This document shows, piece by piece, positions 47,719 through 56,830 of a stretch of 64,000 nt of DNA. A program made the position numbers and the translations under genes. The stretch's first letter is position 1. The number at the start of each line of letters is the position of its first letter. The notes beneath the pieces are model-generated. The model was not told where the DNA came from. It saw only the letters and a list, made by a program, of their open reading frames with translations, and did no database searches. This DNA is from Bacteroidota bacterium (GTDB lineage: Bacteria > Bacteroidota > Bacteroidia > B-17B0 > Aurantibacillaceae), in the NCBI GenBank assembly GCA_029237825.1, contig JAQZBQ010000002.1:62001-126000 (forward strand). Direction: 5' to 3'.

Positions 47719-48342
47719 ATGCTGCTTCGGTTAAACTACGACAAGCCCCATCCCAAAGATATACAGTATGTCATTGACTGTTTAAGAAATGGTGGAATTA
47801 TTATTTATCCAACCGATACAGTGTATTCAATCGGGTGTGATATTACTAATCAAAAGGCAATCGAAAAATTGTGCCGCCTCAAAAATATTAAGCCGGAGAA
47901 AGCAAACTTTTCGTTTGTATGCAGTGATTTAAGTCAGTTGGCTAATTATGCCAAGCCAATTTCTAATACATTATTCCGCGTGATGAAAAAAGCATTACCC
48001 GGCCCGTATACATTTATCCTGGAGGCCAATAATAATGTTCCAAAATTACTGAAACAAAATAAAAAAACAGTTGGTATAAGGGTACCTGATAATACCATTT
48101 GTAAAGCGTTGATAGAGGAACTGGGCAATCCGATCATTACCACAAGTTTGCACAACCAGGATGATGAAATCATGGAGTATTTCGTGGATCCTGAAGTCAT
48201 ACACCGGGAATACGAAAAAAAAGTTGATATTGTTATTGATGGTGGTTTTGGAAACTTATATGCTTCAACTGTGCTCGATTGTTCAGAGGATGAAATTGTG
48301 GTTGTGCGTGAAGGTTTAGGCAGCCTGGATGTCGTGAATTGA
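47719..48342 (+). CDS. tsaC: L-threonylcarbamoyladenylate synthase (Sua5/YrdC family)
   Basis: Makes the threonylcarbamoyl-AMP needed for the t6A37 tRNA modification. 207 residues, single YrdC domain without the Sua5 C-terminal extension. Signatures: GGIIIYPTDTVYSIGCD, the CRLKNIKPEKANFSFVCS region, ALPGPYTFIL, and VGIRVPDN ... PIITTSLH. mtaB at the right edge acts later on the same nucleotide. Confidence 0.92.
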   Translation: MLLRLNYDKPHPKDIQYVIDCLRNGGIIIYPTDTVYSIGCDITNQKAIEKLCRLKNIKPEKANFSFVCSDLSQLANYAKPISNTLFRVMKKALPGPYTFILEANNNVPKLLKQNKKTVGIRVPDNTICKALIEELGNPIITTSLHNQDDEIMEYFVDPEVIHREYEKKVDIVIDGGFGNLYASTVLDCSEDEIVVVREGLGSLDVVN

Positions 48343-48406
48343 TTTTTTCTTTACGTTGGCACAATCCTTTTTTGTAACTTTAGGTTCTACGCTTAAATTG
48401 TTACTT

Positions 48407-50491
48407 ATGCTTCAAAAGCTTTTTTTCTTTTTCATATTAGCCGGGATAGTTTCGGGAACCTTATCCTCGCAAACCACCAATACTAAAAAATGGCGGAAAT
48501 CTGAAAATGATTCCATGCAAAGCGCCTTAATGATGCTCGATGATGGTAATTACCTCTTGGCACTTCCATTTTATGAAAATCTTTACACCAATCATCCTAA
48601 GGAAGAATTTTTGAAATATTGCTACGGTAAATGTGCACTTTACAGAAGTGATAAACATGAAATTGCTCTTCAGCTATTAAGCGAAATATATCAGAAGAAC
48701 AAAAAGGTAGATGATATCGAATACGACCTGGCCAGGGCTAATCATCTTAATTATAAATTTGATGAAGCTCTTGGATTTATTGAAAAGGCAATCGCAAACC
48801 GCCGTGTGTCACCGGAATCGAAAAAGAAAGCTGTACAATTAAAAGAGTATTGTTTAAATGGTAAAGAGTTGTACGCAAAGCCAACGGGTGCAAAAATCGA
48901 AAACATGGGTAGTGTGATAAACTCTCCCTACGAAGAATATGTTCCTGTAATATCCGCCGATGAATCGATTATGATATATACCTACCGTGGTATTGAAAGT
49001 ACAGGAGGGTTGCAAAACGAATTTTTAATGCCGGATAAGTTTGGAAGATTTTATGAAGACGTTTTTCAGTCAGTTAGAATTGATGGAGAATGGAAGAAGC
49101 CGATGCCAGTTACAAATGTGAATACAAATACCCATGACGGCGCAATTGCATTAAGTGTTGATGGATTCTATCTTTTCGTTTACAGGGATAGTGGTGATGA
49201 TCATGGAGATATCTATTTGAGCAATTCCCTAAACGGTGAATGGACGGTTCCTGAAAAGCTAAAAGGCGAGGTGAATTCCTATTCATGGGAAGGAAGTTGT
49301 TCACTCACTTCGGATGGAAAATTTTTGTATTTCAGCAGCGAACGCGGTGGCGGATTTGGGGGAAAGGACATTTACCGGGCAACCTTAATGCCAGACAGTA
49401 CCTGGGGAAATGTTATAAACCTTGGTGATTCCATTAATACTGCGTTGGATGAAGATGCACCATTCATACATCCGGATGGCGTAACTTTATTTTATAGTTC
49501 ACAAGGAAAAAATAGTATGGGAGGATATGATATTTTTCAATCCAGGTTAAATTGGCGTGATTCAACATTTAGTAAACCGGAAAACCTCGGATACCCGATC
49601 AATACAACCGATGATGATATTTATTATGTGTTGTCAGCCAATGGCGATCGTGGGTACTATGCATCTGGTAAGGCCGGTGGCCAGGGTTTAAAAGATATTT
49701 ATACAGTGTACCCCGGTTATGTTGGTAAAAAGCCTTCAACCTTTCTGGTAAAGGGTAAAATTACAGAGAAAGCAATTCCGGTTGGTGGATCGATTACTGT
49801 TGAAATTGTTGATCAGAATAATAAGAAGTACGGCGATTTTGTAAGTAATGCTTCTTCTGGAAATTATTTAATATCCTTGCCGGTTGGTGGACAGTTCAAG
49901 GTCACTTACAAGTTAAAAGACTATGCAGCGAAAACGTTGGATGTAAATACGTTAAATGTGGTTGGCTACGAAGAAAAAGTATTTGATGTCAGCTTCGACA
50001 CAGTAATTCCGCTCGCATCCGAAGAACCAAAAAAGGACACTGTAATAGTTACGGCAGAACCAGTTGTGGTTGCAAATGAAAAGGCGCCTGAACCTGTTAA
50101 AGTTCCGGAAGTTAAGAAAGAGCCTGCGAGAAAGGTGGTACTTAAGCCTAACAGTTCATTGCAGGAAAAAACTAAATACTTCAGTGAACTCTATGGGGAT
50201 ATTACGGCCGAAGATCTGGTATTCAGAGTACAGATTGCCGCATATAAGTTTCCTAAAAATTACACGTATGCACATTTAAAAGGACTCGGAGATGTTGAGA
50301 ACTTATTGCTTGATGATGGCATAACGAGGATAACGATAGGAGGGAATTTCAACTCCCTTGGAGCTGCGTATAGCCATAATCTTAAAGTGATAAAAGCCGG
50401 ACAAAAAGACGCGTTTGTAACCGTACTTTACAAAGGAAAAAGAATTTATCTGGAAGACCTCGAAAAGATGGGGATTTTCGTTAAAAAGTAA
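48407..50491 (+). CDS. Exported TPR-PD40-SPOR envelope protein
   Basis: 694 residues from ATG 48407 (an in-frame TTG at 48356 lacks a signal-peptide start). Order: signal peptide; TPR-like helices (about 30-150); PD40/WD40-like beta-propeller blades with repeated LTSDGKFLYFSSERGGG-type motifs (about 175-435); a carboxypeptidase-regulatory-like beta domain (about 445-545); a Pro/Glu/Lys-rich linker; and a C-terminal SPOR-like domain (about 605-694, VFRVQIAAYKFPKNYTY ... GITRITIGG). It resembles PorE/OmpA-PD40 proteins of T9SS but carries SPOR in place of OmpA, so it may bind peptidoglycan through SPOR. Confidence 0.8.
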   Translation: MLQKLFFFFILAGIVSGTLSSQTTNTKKWRKSENDSMQSALMMLDDGNYLLALPFYENLYTNHPKEEFLKYCYGKCALYRSDKHEIALQLLSEIYQKNKKVDDIEYDLARANHLNYKFDEALGFIEKAIANRRVSPESKKKAVQLKEYCLNGKELYAKPTGAKIENMGSVINSPYEEYVPVISADESIMIYTYRGIESTGGLQNEFLMPDKFGRFYEDVFQSVRIDGEWKKPMPVTNVNTNTHDGAIALSVDGFYLFVYRDSGDDHGDIYLSNSLNGEWTVPEKLKGEVNSYSWEGSCSLTSDGKFLYFSSERGGGFGGKDIYRATLMPDSTWGNVINLGDSINTALDEDAPFIHPDGVTLFYSSQGKNSMGGYDIFQSRLNWRDSTFSKPENLGYPINTTDDDIYYVLSANGDRGYYASGKAGGQGLKDIYTVYPGYVGKKPSTFLVKGKITEKAIPVGGSITVEIVDQNNKKYGDFVSNASSGNYLISLPVGGQFKVTYKLKDYAAKTLDVNTLNVVGYEEKVFDVSFDTVIPLASEEPKKDTVIVTAEPVVVANEKAPEPVKVPEVKKEPARKVVLKPNSSLQEKTKYFSELYGDITAEDLVFRVQIAAYKFPKNYTYAHLKGLGDVENLLLDDGITRITIGGNFNSLGAAYSHNLKVIKAGQKDAFVTVLYKGKRIYLEDLEKMGIFVKK

Positions 50492-50514
50492 TTGGAACCA
50501 TTTAGTCCTTATTT

Positions 50515-51774
50515 CTAATTTAGGTTCAGGATCTGTTTCCCATGTTCTTTGCTTTTCACATCTGTAATAATATGGGAAATAATTCCTTTTGGATTGATAA
50601 TAAAGGTGGTGCGGATTATTCCGTCATAAATTCTCCCCATAAATTGTTTGGTTCCCCACACGTCGTAAGCTTTAATGATTGACATATCAGTATCCGCTAT
50701 TAATGAAAATGGTAATTCAAATTTCGATGCGAATTTCAAATGGGTTTTTTCATCATCAGCGCTAACTCCTATTACGGTATAGTTTTTCTTACTAAGAAAT
50801 TGGTGTTCATCCCGTAAGCTACAGGCTTCCAAAGTGCAGGTTGGAGTATTATCTTTCGGATAGAAATAAAGGACCACATTATTTCCTTTCAGTTCTTTTA
50901 AAGAAATCACTTTTCCATTTTGGTCGCGTCCTGAAAATGCAGGGGCCTTATCACCAACTTTTAAAGATGTGGAATGGGCCTGGAATTTCTTTGAAGAAGG
51001 TGTAGGGCGTGGTGATCCCTTTGCTGAAGTTTTAGTCGTTGCTTTCTTTTGAAGTAAGTGCGGGGTTTTATCTGATATCTTTTTATTCATTTGGATGTTA
51101 TTAGCAGTTGATATATTTTTTTCATTAGCGAAGACTAGACTCTTTACATAAAAAAGGCACCACTTTGTTAAGGGACATATTTCGCATTTTGGCGTTCTCG
51201 CAATGCAAACATAGCGTCCATGAAGTATGAGCCAATGGTGAGCTGATGCAATATATTGTTCAGGAATGTGTTTAATAAGCTGCAATTCACTTTGGAGCGG
51301 ATTTTTTGCTTTAGTTAAGCCAAGCCTGTTTGCAACACGGAAAACATGTGTGTCTACTGCCATCGCTGGTTTATCGTATATCACAGAAGCAACCACGTTA
51401 GCAGTTTTTCGGCCAACGCCCGGAAGTTTAACAAGCTGGGTGATATCACTCGGAATTACGCCGCCAAAATCTTTCAAAAGCATATTAGCCATGTTCACAA
51501 GATGCTTAGCTTTATTATTCGGGTAGCTCACGCTTCTGATCAGGCTAAACACAGCATCGGGTGAAGCTTCGGCCAATGTTTCTGCATTAGGGAAGTGTTT
51601 AAATAATTTTGGAGTAACCTGGTTGATGCGTTTATCGGTACATTGAGCAGAAAGAATAACAGCAACAATCAGTTCAAAAGGATTTGAATAGTTCAGTTCA
51701 GTCTCCGCAACAGGTACGTTTTTGATAAAATAATCTATAACGCCGGCATAGCGCTCTTTTAATGTCATAATCAA
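50515..51774 (-). CDS. Endonuclease III - peroxiredoxin (Bcp) fusion
   Basis: 419-residue single frame. Residues 1-~215 are complete endonuclease III: ILSAQCTDK, the HhH LPGVGRKTANVV with the catalytic Lys, the catalytic Asp in VDTHVFRVANRLGL, and a 4Fe-4S cluster C-x6-C-x2-C-x5-C (CIARTPKCEICPLTKWC). A Lys/Ser/Thr-rich linker (~216-272) follows. Residues ~273-419 are a Bcp-type peroxiredoxin with the peroxidatic and resolving Cys in PKDNTPTCTLEAC. These are normally two proteins. An internal ATG at 51090 could start a free 191-residue peroxiredoxin, and a six-A run at 51150-51155 lies at the end of the Nth part, where a one-base indel in either direction would stop Nth at once. Confidence 0.88.
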   Translation of the reverse strand: MIMTLKERYAGVIDYFIKNVPVAETELNYSNPFELIVAVILSAQCTDKRINQVTPKLFKHFPNAETLAEASPDAVFSLIRSVSYPNNKAKHLVNMANMLLKDFGGVIPSDITQLVKLPGVGRKTANVVASVIYDKPAMAVDTHVFRVANRLGLTKAKNPLQSELQLIKHIPEQYIASAHHWLILHGRYVCIARTPKCEICPLTKWCLFYVKSLVFANEKNISTANNIQMNKKISDKTPHLLQKKATTKTSAKGSPRPTPSSKKFQAHSTSLKVGDKAPAFSGRDQNGKVISLKELKGNNVVLYFYPKDNTPTCTLEACSLRDEHQFLSKKNYTVIGVSADDEKTHLKFASKFELPFSLIADTDMSIIKAYDVWGTKQFMGRIYDGIIRTTFIINPKGIISHIITDVKSKEHGKQILNLN

Positions 51775-51803
51775 AATTACTTAAATTCATTTGGAGTTAA
51801 AAT

Positions 51804-51837
51804 AAGAAAGTCACCCAAATTAATGGGTGACTTTCTT
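51804..51837 (-). terminator. Terminator-like hairpin after the DUF4197 pair
   Basis: Perfect 14-bp stem (51804-51817 with 51824-51837) and 6-nt loop, 26 nt past the stop at 51863, followed on the minus strand by a short T-rich tract. Confidence 0.75.
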
Positions 51838-51862
51838 AAATCCGAAAAAGGAATATTATTTT

Positions 51863-52681
51863 TTAAAATCCGAATACCTTTTTCAATAAATCAGTTACAC
51901 GAGCCATAGGGTCTTTTCTGATTTTAGCTTCTTCTTCTAATATCAAAAGCATTAAACCATTAATGGCTTTGGTGGCCACATAATCATTCAGATCAGGATT
52001 TTGTTTTTTCACGCCAGGTAATTTATTGTAGGCGGTCGCCAAAGGAGTCCAGTAGCTGGTAACTTTAACTTTATTAATAGCTTCTTTCACCACAGGCATA
52101 AACTGTGCTTTTAATGGAGCAAATGTTTTCTCTCGTAAGTAGTGCGTAGCTGCCGAATCAGCTCCATTTAAAATGGCAAAACCATCAGAGATACTCATGC
52201 CTTTAACGGCATCAATAAATACAGGGGCTGCTTTTTTAGCGGCTTCTTCTGCTGCACGGTTCAACGAGGTTTCAAATTCGGTTACTTTTTTTTGCATACC
52301 GAGGCTAATGAGTTTCGAACGCATTTCTTTTGCTTCTGCTGGCCAGGGAATAAACAACTTTGGATTTTTTAAATAACCATCTACTTTGGCAGCTTTCCCG
52401 GATGAGTTATTTGTTCCTACCGTTAACGCTTCCTTTAATGCGCGGATCACTTCATCATTTGTAAGCGAGGGCGCAGCATTGGTTTTACCTCCGCCTAAAA
52501 CCGTTTCGGCCTGGTTAATAACACCAGCAGCGGCAGTGTTTGTCTTTGCAGTTTCTATAATGGTAGTTGAATTTGTTACAGCGGCGTTCTTAGCTGAATT
52601 TAAAACACTCCCCCAGTTCTGTGCATTTGTTATAACTGCTCCGGAGATAAACGTGATTATGTAAATTGCTTTTTGTTTCAT
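51863..52681 (-). CDS. DUF4197 protein, secreted
   Basis: 272 residues: signal peptide without lipobox (cleaved near ITNA), an Ala/Asn/Thr-rich spacer (about 22-75), then one DUF4197 domain (NDEVIRALKEALTVGTNN to the C-terminal DLLKKVFGF). Mostly helical; conserved FETSLNRAAEEAAKKAAP, DGFAILNGADSAATHYLREKT and INKVKVTSYWTPL. Function unknown. Tandem paralogue of 52702-53448, 20 nt downstream of it, on one transcript. Confidence 0.88.
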   Translation of the reverse strand: MKQKAIYIITFISGAVITNAQNWGSVLNSAKNAAVTNSTTIIETAKTNTAAAGVINQAETVLGGGKTNAAPSLTNDEVIRALKEALTVGTNNSSGKAAKVDGYLKNPKLFIPWPAEAKEMRSKLISLGMQKKVTEFETSLNRAAEEAAKKAAPVFIDAVKGMSISDGFAILNGADSAATHYLREKTFAPLKAQFMPVVKEAINKVKVTSYWTPLATAYNKLPGVKKQNPDLNDYVATKAINGLMLLILEEEAKIRKDPMARVTDLLKKVFGF

Positions 52682-52701
52682 AATATTAAACTTTTAAAAA
52701 A

Positions 52702-53448
52702 TTATTTGGCACCAAAAACTTTCTTTAGGATATCTGTTACCCGTGCCGCAGGATCTTTCCTGATTTTTATTTCTTCCTGGGCAATTAAGGTCATTAAACC
52801 ATTGATTGCTCTATCAGTAACATAATTATTCAGATTAGGATTTTGTTTTTGTACTCCCGGAATCTTGTTATAATTTGTAATTAATGGCGACCAATAAGAA
52901 GTAACTTTTACCTTGTTAATTGCGTCGGTAACAGTAGGTAAAAAACGCTCTTTTAATGAAGCGTAGGTCTTTTCACGAAGATAATGAGTAGCAGCGGTAT
53001 CATTTCCATTTAATATCGCAAAACCATCTCCAATTGTCATCTGCGTAATTGCGTTCACGAACACAGGTACTGCATTTTTTGTAGCTTCTTCTGCGGCCCG
53101 GTTTAACGATGTTTCAAAATCGTTTATTTGTGATTGAAATCCGAGTTGCGATAAACGTTCTTTCATTACAATTGCCTCCTGTGGCCACGGAATATAAATA
53201 AGAGGATTTTTATTAAAACCATCAAATTTTGAACTCAGTGCAACAGAATTATTAGTGCCAACAGTCAGTGCTTCTTTTAAGCCTTTAATTACATCGGCGT
53301 TTGATAAAGTTGAGGAAGTTGTATTAGAGGTGGTTGCGTTCAGGATGTCATTTCCCGTTTTAATTATCGCTTCCTGTGTTTTAGGGTCACAACCAGTAAG
53401 ATGTAAAACCAAAGCCGCCAAGGCTGCTAATAAAAAAAAGTGTTTCAT
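52702..53448 (-). CDS. DUF4197 lipoprotein
   Basis: 248 residues: signal peptide with lipobox LTGC, short spacer, and a DUF4197 domain strongly similar to the adjacent paralogue (LKEALTVGTNN, FETSLNRAAEEA, DGFAILNGNDTAATHYLREKT, VTDILKKVFG). The pair thus has one lipid-anchored and one soluble exported copy. Function unknown. Confidence 0.88.
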   Translation of the reverse strand: MKHFFLLAALAALVLHLTGCDPKTQEAIIKTGNDILNATTSNTTSSTLSNADVIKGLKEALTVGTNNSVALSSKFDGFNKNPLIYIPWPQEAIVMKERLSQLGFQSQINDFETSLNRAAEEATKNAVPVFVNAITQMTIGDGFAILNGNDTAATHYLREKTYASLKERFLPTVTDAINKVKVTSYWSPLITNYNKIPGVQKQNPNLNNYVTDRAINGLMTLIAQEEIKIRKDPAARVTDILKKVFGAK

Positions 53449-53508
53449 ATTGATTACTTAAATGTAATTTTAAATCTTAAATATAAGACATTAATACATT
53501 TTAATTAA

Positions 53509-54774
53509 ATGAGGGCAGAACTTTTAACAATAGGTAACGAAATTTTAATAGGGCAGATCACCAATACGAACGTGGTGTGGATGGCTCAGCAATTAAATTT
53601 AATTGGTGTAAATGTAATTCACATGAGTTCAGTAGCCGATGATTCACAGGCCATTTTATTGGCATTAGATAATGCAAAATCACGGGCAGATATTGTATTG
53701 ATTACTGGCGGACTTGGTCCCACAAAAGACGATATCACTAAGAAAACGCTTTGTGAATATTTTGGAACCAACTTGATTTTAAATGAAGATGTATTAAAAG
53801 ATGTTACAAACTTTTTTCTAAAGAGAAATAGAGAAGTGACAGAGATAAATAGGAAGCAAGCTGAGGTCCCGAAAGGATGTATGGTATTGAGGAATAAGCA
53901 GGGAACAGCCCCGGGTATGTGGATAGAGAAGGATGGCGTTATTTTTATCTCAATGCCTGGTGTGCCCTACGAAATGCAGGGCATCATGACTGATTTGGTT
54001 TTACCAGAAATCAAAAAGCGTTTTAAGTTACCGTTTATTTACCATAAAACCATTCTTACACAGGGCATCGGGGAAAGTATTTTATCTGAATTAATAAGCG
54101 ACTGGGAAGACAACCTGACAAAAATGAATTTAAGTCTTGCATACCTACCTGCGCCGGGAATGGTAAGTTTAAGAATCAGTAGCCTTGGTGAAAATGAAGA
54201 TGCGTTGAGAAATACGATTGATGCTGAGGTTGAGAAAGTAAAGCCAATCATAGAAAAATACATTTATGGTTATGAAGAATATGGCACGGAGCAGCCTAAG
54301 ATGGAAGAAATACTTGGACAGTTATTATCGGAAAAAGGCTTAAAACTTGCTTTAGCAGAAAGCTGTACAGGCGGATACATTTCCCATCTGATAACTAGTG
54401 TGCCCGGAAGTTCAGCTTATTTCAACGGGTGTATTGTACCCTACCATAATGAATTTAAAAATTCTTTATTGAAGGTGAATTTCGCTGTTTTTGAACAACA
54501 TGGAGCCGTGAGCGAGGCATGTGTTACTGCAATGGTTAAAGAAGTTCAGAATGTTTTTAATGCGGATGTCGCCATTGCGGTGTCAGGAATTGCAGGGCCT
54601 GGAGGTGCTACCGCCGATAAACCTGTAGGTTCAACATGGATTGCGGTGGCTTATGGCGATCGCGTTGTTCAGAAATATTTTGTATTCGGCGACAACCGCC
54701 AACGGAACATCCAGATGGCTGCTATGAATGCAATGAATATGTTGAGGAAATTAATTTTAGGCGTAGAAGAATAA
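53509..54774 (+). CDS. cinA: CinA-family protein (ADP-ribose pyrophosphatase / NMN deamidase)
   Basis: 421 residues with both CinA domains. The N-terminal MoCF-like domain (about 1-165) begins MRAELLTIGNEILIGQITNTN and carries ITGGLGPTKDDITK; the C-terminal deamidase domain (about 260-421) has LAESCTGGYISHLITSVPGSS and AVSGIAGPGGATADKPVG. Likely recycles nicotinamide mononucleotide released by DNA ligase; called competence/damage-inducible in Gram-positives. A NadR-like kinase of the same NAD branch lies 1.3 kb away. Confidence 0.95.
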   Translation: MRAELLTIGNEILIGQITNTNVVWMAQQLNLIGVNVIHMSSVADDSQAILLALDNAKSRADIVLITGGLGPTKDDITKKTLCEYFGTNLILNEDVLKDVTNFFLKRNREVTEINRKQAEVPKGCMVLRNKQGTAPGMWIEKDGVIFISMPGVPYEMQGIMTDLVLPEIKKRFKLPFIYHKTILTQGIGESILSELISDWEDNLTKMNLSLAYLPAPGMVSLRISSLGENEDALRNTIDAEVEKVKPIIEKYIYGYEEYGTEQPKMEEILGQLLSEKGLKLALAESCTGGYISHLITSVPGSSAYFNGCIVPYHNEFKNSLLKVNFAVFEQHGAVSEACVTAMVKEVQNVFNADVAIAVSGIAGPGGATADKPVGSTWIAVAYGDRVVQKYFVFGDNRQRNIQMAAMNAMNMLRKLILGVEE

Positions 54775-54824
54775 TAGTGGCCTTTTAATAGTATCTTGGA
54801 ATTAACAACAGATTAATCAGATTT

Positions 54825-55592
54825 ATGAAGCTTGCATACAGAGAATTTGGACAAGGGCAACCTTTGATCATCTTACATGGCCTTTTCGGACAAAGCGACA
54901 ATTGGAACACGCTCGCAAAGCGTTTTGGTGACAGCGGGTTTCATGTTTTCACGCCTGACCTCAGAAATCATGGGCTTTCACCGCATAGTGAGGAATGGAA
55001 TTATGAGGTAATGGCAAATGACATTAGTGAATTTATTAAGGATCATGGAATACTTAATCCAGTTCTCCTTGGTCACAGTATGGGCGGTAAAACCGTCATT
55101 TTTTTCGAAAAGCTATTTCCTGGAATTGCGAAAAAGTTAGTGGTAGCAGATATAGCACCGCGGGCTTATGAGCCACACCATGAGCTAGTTCTGAAAGCGT
55201 TGAATGCGGTTGATTTTTCTGATATTAATTCCAGAAAAGATGCAGAAGTTATTCTCAGCCAATTTATTCCTGATTTTGGTACCAAACAGTTCTTGCTCAA
55301 GAACATTTATTGGAAAGAGAACGAAACAAAACAAATGGCATGGCGGTTTAACCTTAGTGTCATTTCAAGTCATTATGACTCAATTGGCGTTGCTGTACCA
55401 GCTTTTAAAAGTTTAATTCCTGTACTATTTATCAAAGGTGAAAAATCAAATTACATAAATTCTCAGGACGAAAAAGATATTCTAAATTACTTTCCAAATT
55501 ACGAATTGGAAATAATTCCGAATAGTGGTCACTGGGTGCATGCTGAGCAGCCAGAAATTTTTTTTAATACAGTTTTAGATTTTATTAGTTAA
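54825..55592 (+). CDS. Alpha/beta hydrolase (YbfF-like esterase)
   Basis: 255-residue cytoplasmic serine hydrolase. Oxyanion segment HGLFGQSDNW, nucleophile elbow GHSMGG, and His in NSGHWVHAEQPE; DLRNHGLSPHS resembles the YbfF family. Acyl-CoA or short-ester hydrolysis is plausible. Its 3' end overlaps the convergent kinase gene by 8 nt. Confidence 0.88.
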   Translation: MKLAYREFGQGQPLIILHGLFGQSDNWNTLAKRFGDSGFHVFTPDLRNHGLSPHSEEWNYEVMANDISEFIKDHGILNPVLLGHSMGGKTVIFFEKLFPGIAKKLVVADIAPRAYEPHHELVLKALNAVDFSDINSRKDAEVILSQFIPDFGTKQFLLKNIYWKENETKQMAWRFNLSVISSHYDSIGVAVPAFKSLIPVLFIKGEKSNYINSQDEKDILNYFPNYELEIIPNSGHWVHAEQPEIFFNTVLDFIS

Positions 55593-56118
55593 AGGCTTCG
55601 TTAATTAATTGAATTGCGCACTTTAATCTTTCTTCCCCAACTCCTTTAATAATTTTATAGTCCACATTTAATTTTTGAAGTTCATGTTTATTCCATTTAA
55701 ATAAATGGTCTCGTAACCCTTCATTTCGCCGTTGAGGATCTTCAACCCAGGAAACGTCGTTATTTGCTACCAGGTAAAGTTGATAATCGGTTGGCTTAAT
55801 AGCGTTTGTAATGAACGTTGGAACTTTATTAAATTTATGAGTAGACCAGATTTTTACCGTAATTAAAGAGGTATCGCAGAAAAGATATTTATTGGATTTT
55901 GGAATAAACTCTTTTTCTAATTCTAACTGATTTTTAGCGATTGTTTCGAGATCATCCACGGTATAATTATTGATATCATGCGAATCAAAATATGTACGGG
56001 CATATTCCGGCACAAAAACCGTTTTATAATGTTCAGCCAGTTGTTCACACAGGACTGTTTTTCCGGTACTTTCTGCACCCAGAATAACGACTTTCGGTAC
56101 TAAATGTTTCGATTCCAT
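55585..56118 (-). CDS. NadR-like ATPase / nicotinamide riboside kinase
   Basis: 177 residues from ATG 56118 (TTG 56124 adds two). P-loop GAESTGKTVLCEQLA, then FVPEYARTYFD and CDTSLITVKIWS, matching the AAA_28/NadR C-terminal kinase that phosphorylates nicotinamide riboside to NMN. The nucleotidyltransferase half of NadR is absent, and the PnuC transporter often found beside such genes in Bacteroidota is also missing. Converges on the hydrolase with an 8-nt overlap. Confidence 0.8.
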   Translation of the reverse strand: MESKHLVPKVVILGAESTGKTVLCEQLAEHYKTVFVPEYARTYFDSHDINNYTVDDLETIAKNQLELEKEFIPKSNKYLFCDTSLITVKIWSTHKFNKVPTFITNAIKPTDYQLYLVANNDVSWVEDPQRRNEGLRDHLFKWNKHELQKLNVDYKIIKGVGEERLKCAIQLINEAFN

Positions 56119-56197
56119 AAACAAAGCTTTTCGTGTAGAATTTAAAGGGTTAGAATTTCGGCAATATAAAAGTATCAGTTAAAAACAGAACTGCAAA

Positions 56198-56830
56198 TTA
56201 TTCCAACGGGATATTCTTTTCTTTACAAAACCTGATAAACTCGAGGTAACGCGTATACGGTGATTGGCTTTTCCATAAATGTCCATATAAGGCGATTCCA
56301 TGAAAGCCCAATTGATAAGCAAGTTCAACACTTTTTTCATTTACTCCGCCACGTGCATATATTTTTTTTCCTGACTTTTCAATCGCAGCTTTTACAGTTT
56401 CAGGATAAAATCCACTATATAATTCACCGGAAACATTGTGAAACATTGTTCCCAGAAAACAATAGTCGGTTTTTACTTTTTGTAGTTCATATAGCTCCGA
56501 AATTTTTTTATACGAAATTGATTTTATCAAACGCGGTTTCCTGAGGTATATCATTTTCGTATTCCACCATAATTTAAATTTCTGCTTAAGATGTGTTGAT
56601 GTAAAATGGAAACCTTTTAACTCATATTTCAATGCAAGTTTATGGTGGGAATGGATTATTATACGGTTATGAAAATGGGCCGGAATTTCTTTTATATACT
56701 CATCAAGCTCTTTGGTTGAGAACCTGTTTTTCCTTACATGCAAAGTGTCTAATCCTGCTTCAAACATTTGAACAATGGAAGCGATTTCATTATCGCTTTT
56801 TTTTGATTGAGTTATTACAACAAGTTTCAT
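56198..56830 (-). CDS. Thiamine-phosphate synthase-like (ThiE/TenI) protein
   Basis: 210 residues with the TIM-barrel pattern of ThiE/TenI: LVVITQ at strand 1, DTLHVRKNRFS (QLRxK region altered to LHVRK), IIIHSHHKLA, GFHFTSTHL, FLGTMFHN, and KIYARGGVNEKS. The altered substrate segment suggests TenI (aminase-partner) rather than full ThiE. No thi gene is nearby. Overlaps the GGGPS gene by 4 nt and ends the operon. Confidence 0.78.
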   Translation of the reverse strand: MKLVVITQSKKSDNEIASIVQMFEAGLDTLHVRKNRFSTKELDEYIKEIPAHFHNRIIIHSHHKLALKYELKGFHFTSTHLKQKFKLWWNTKMIYLRKPRLIKSISYKKISELYELQKVKTDYCFLGTMFHNVSGELYSGFYPETVKAAIEKSGKKIYARGGVNEKSVELAYQLGFHGIALYGHLWKSQSPYTRYLEFIRFCKEKNIPLE

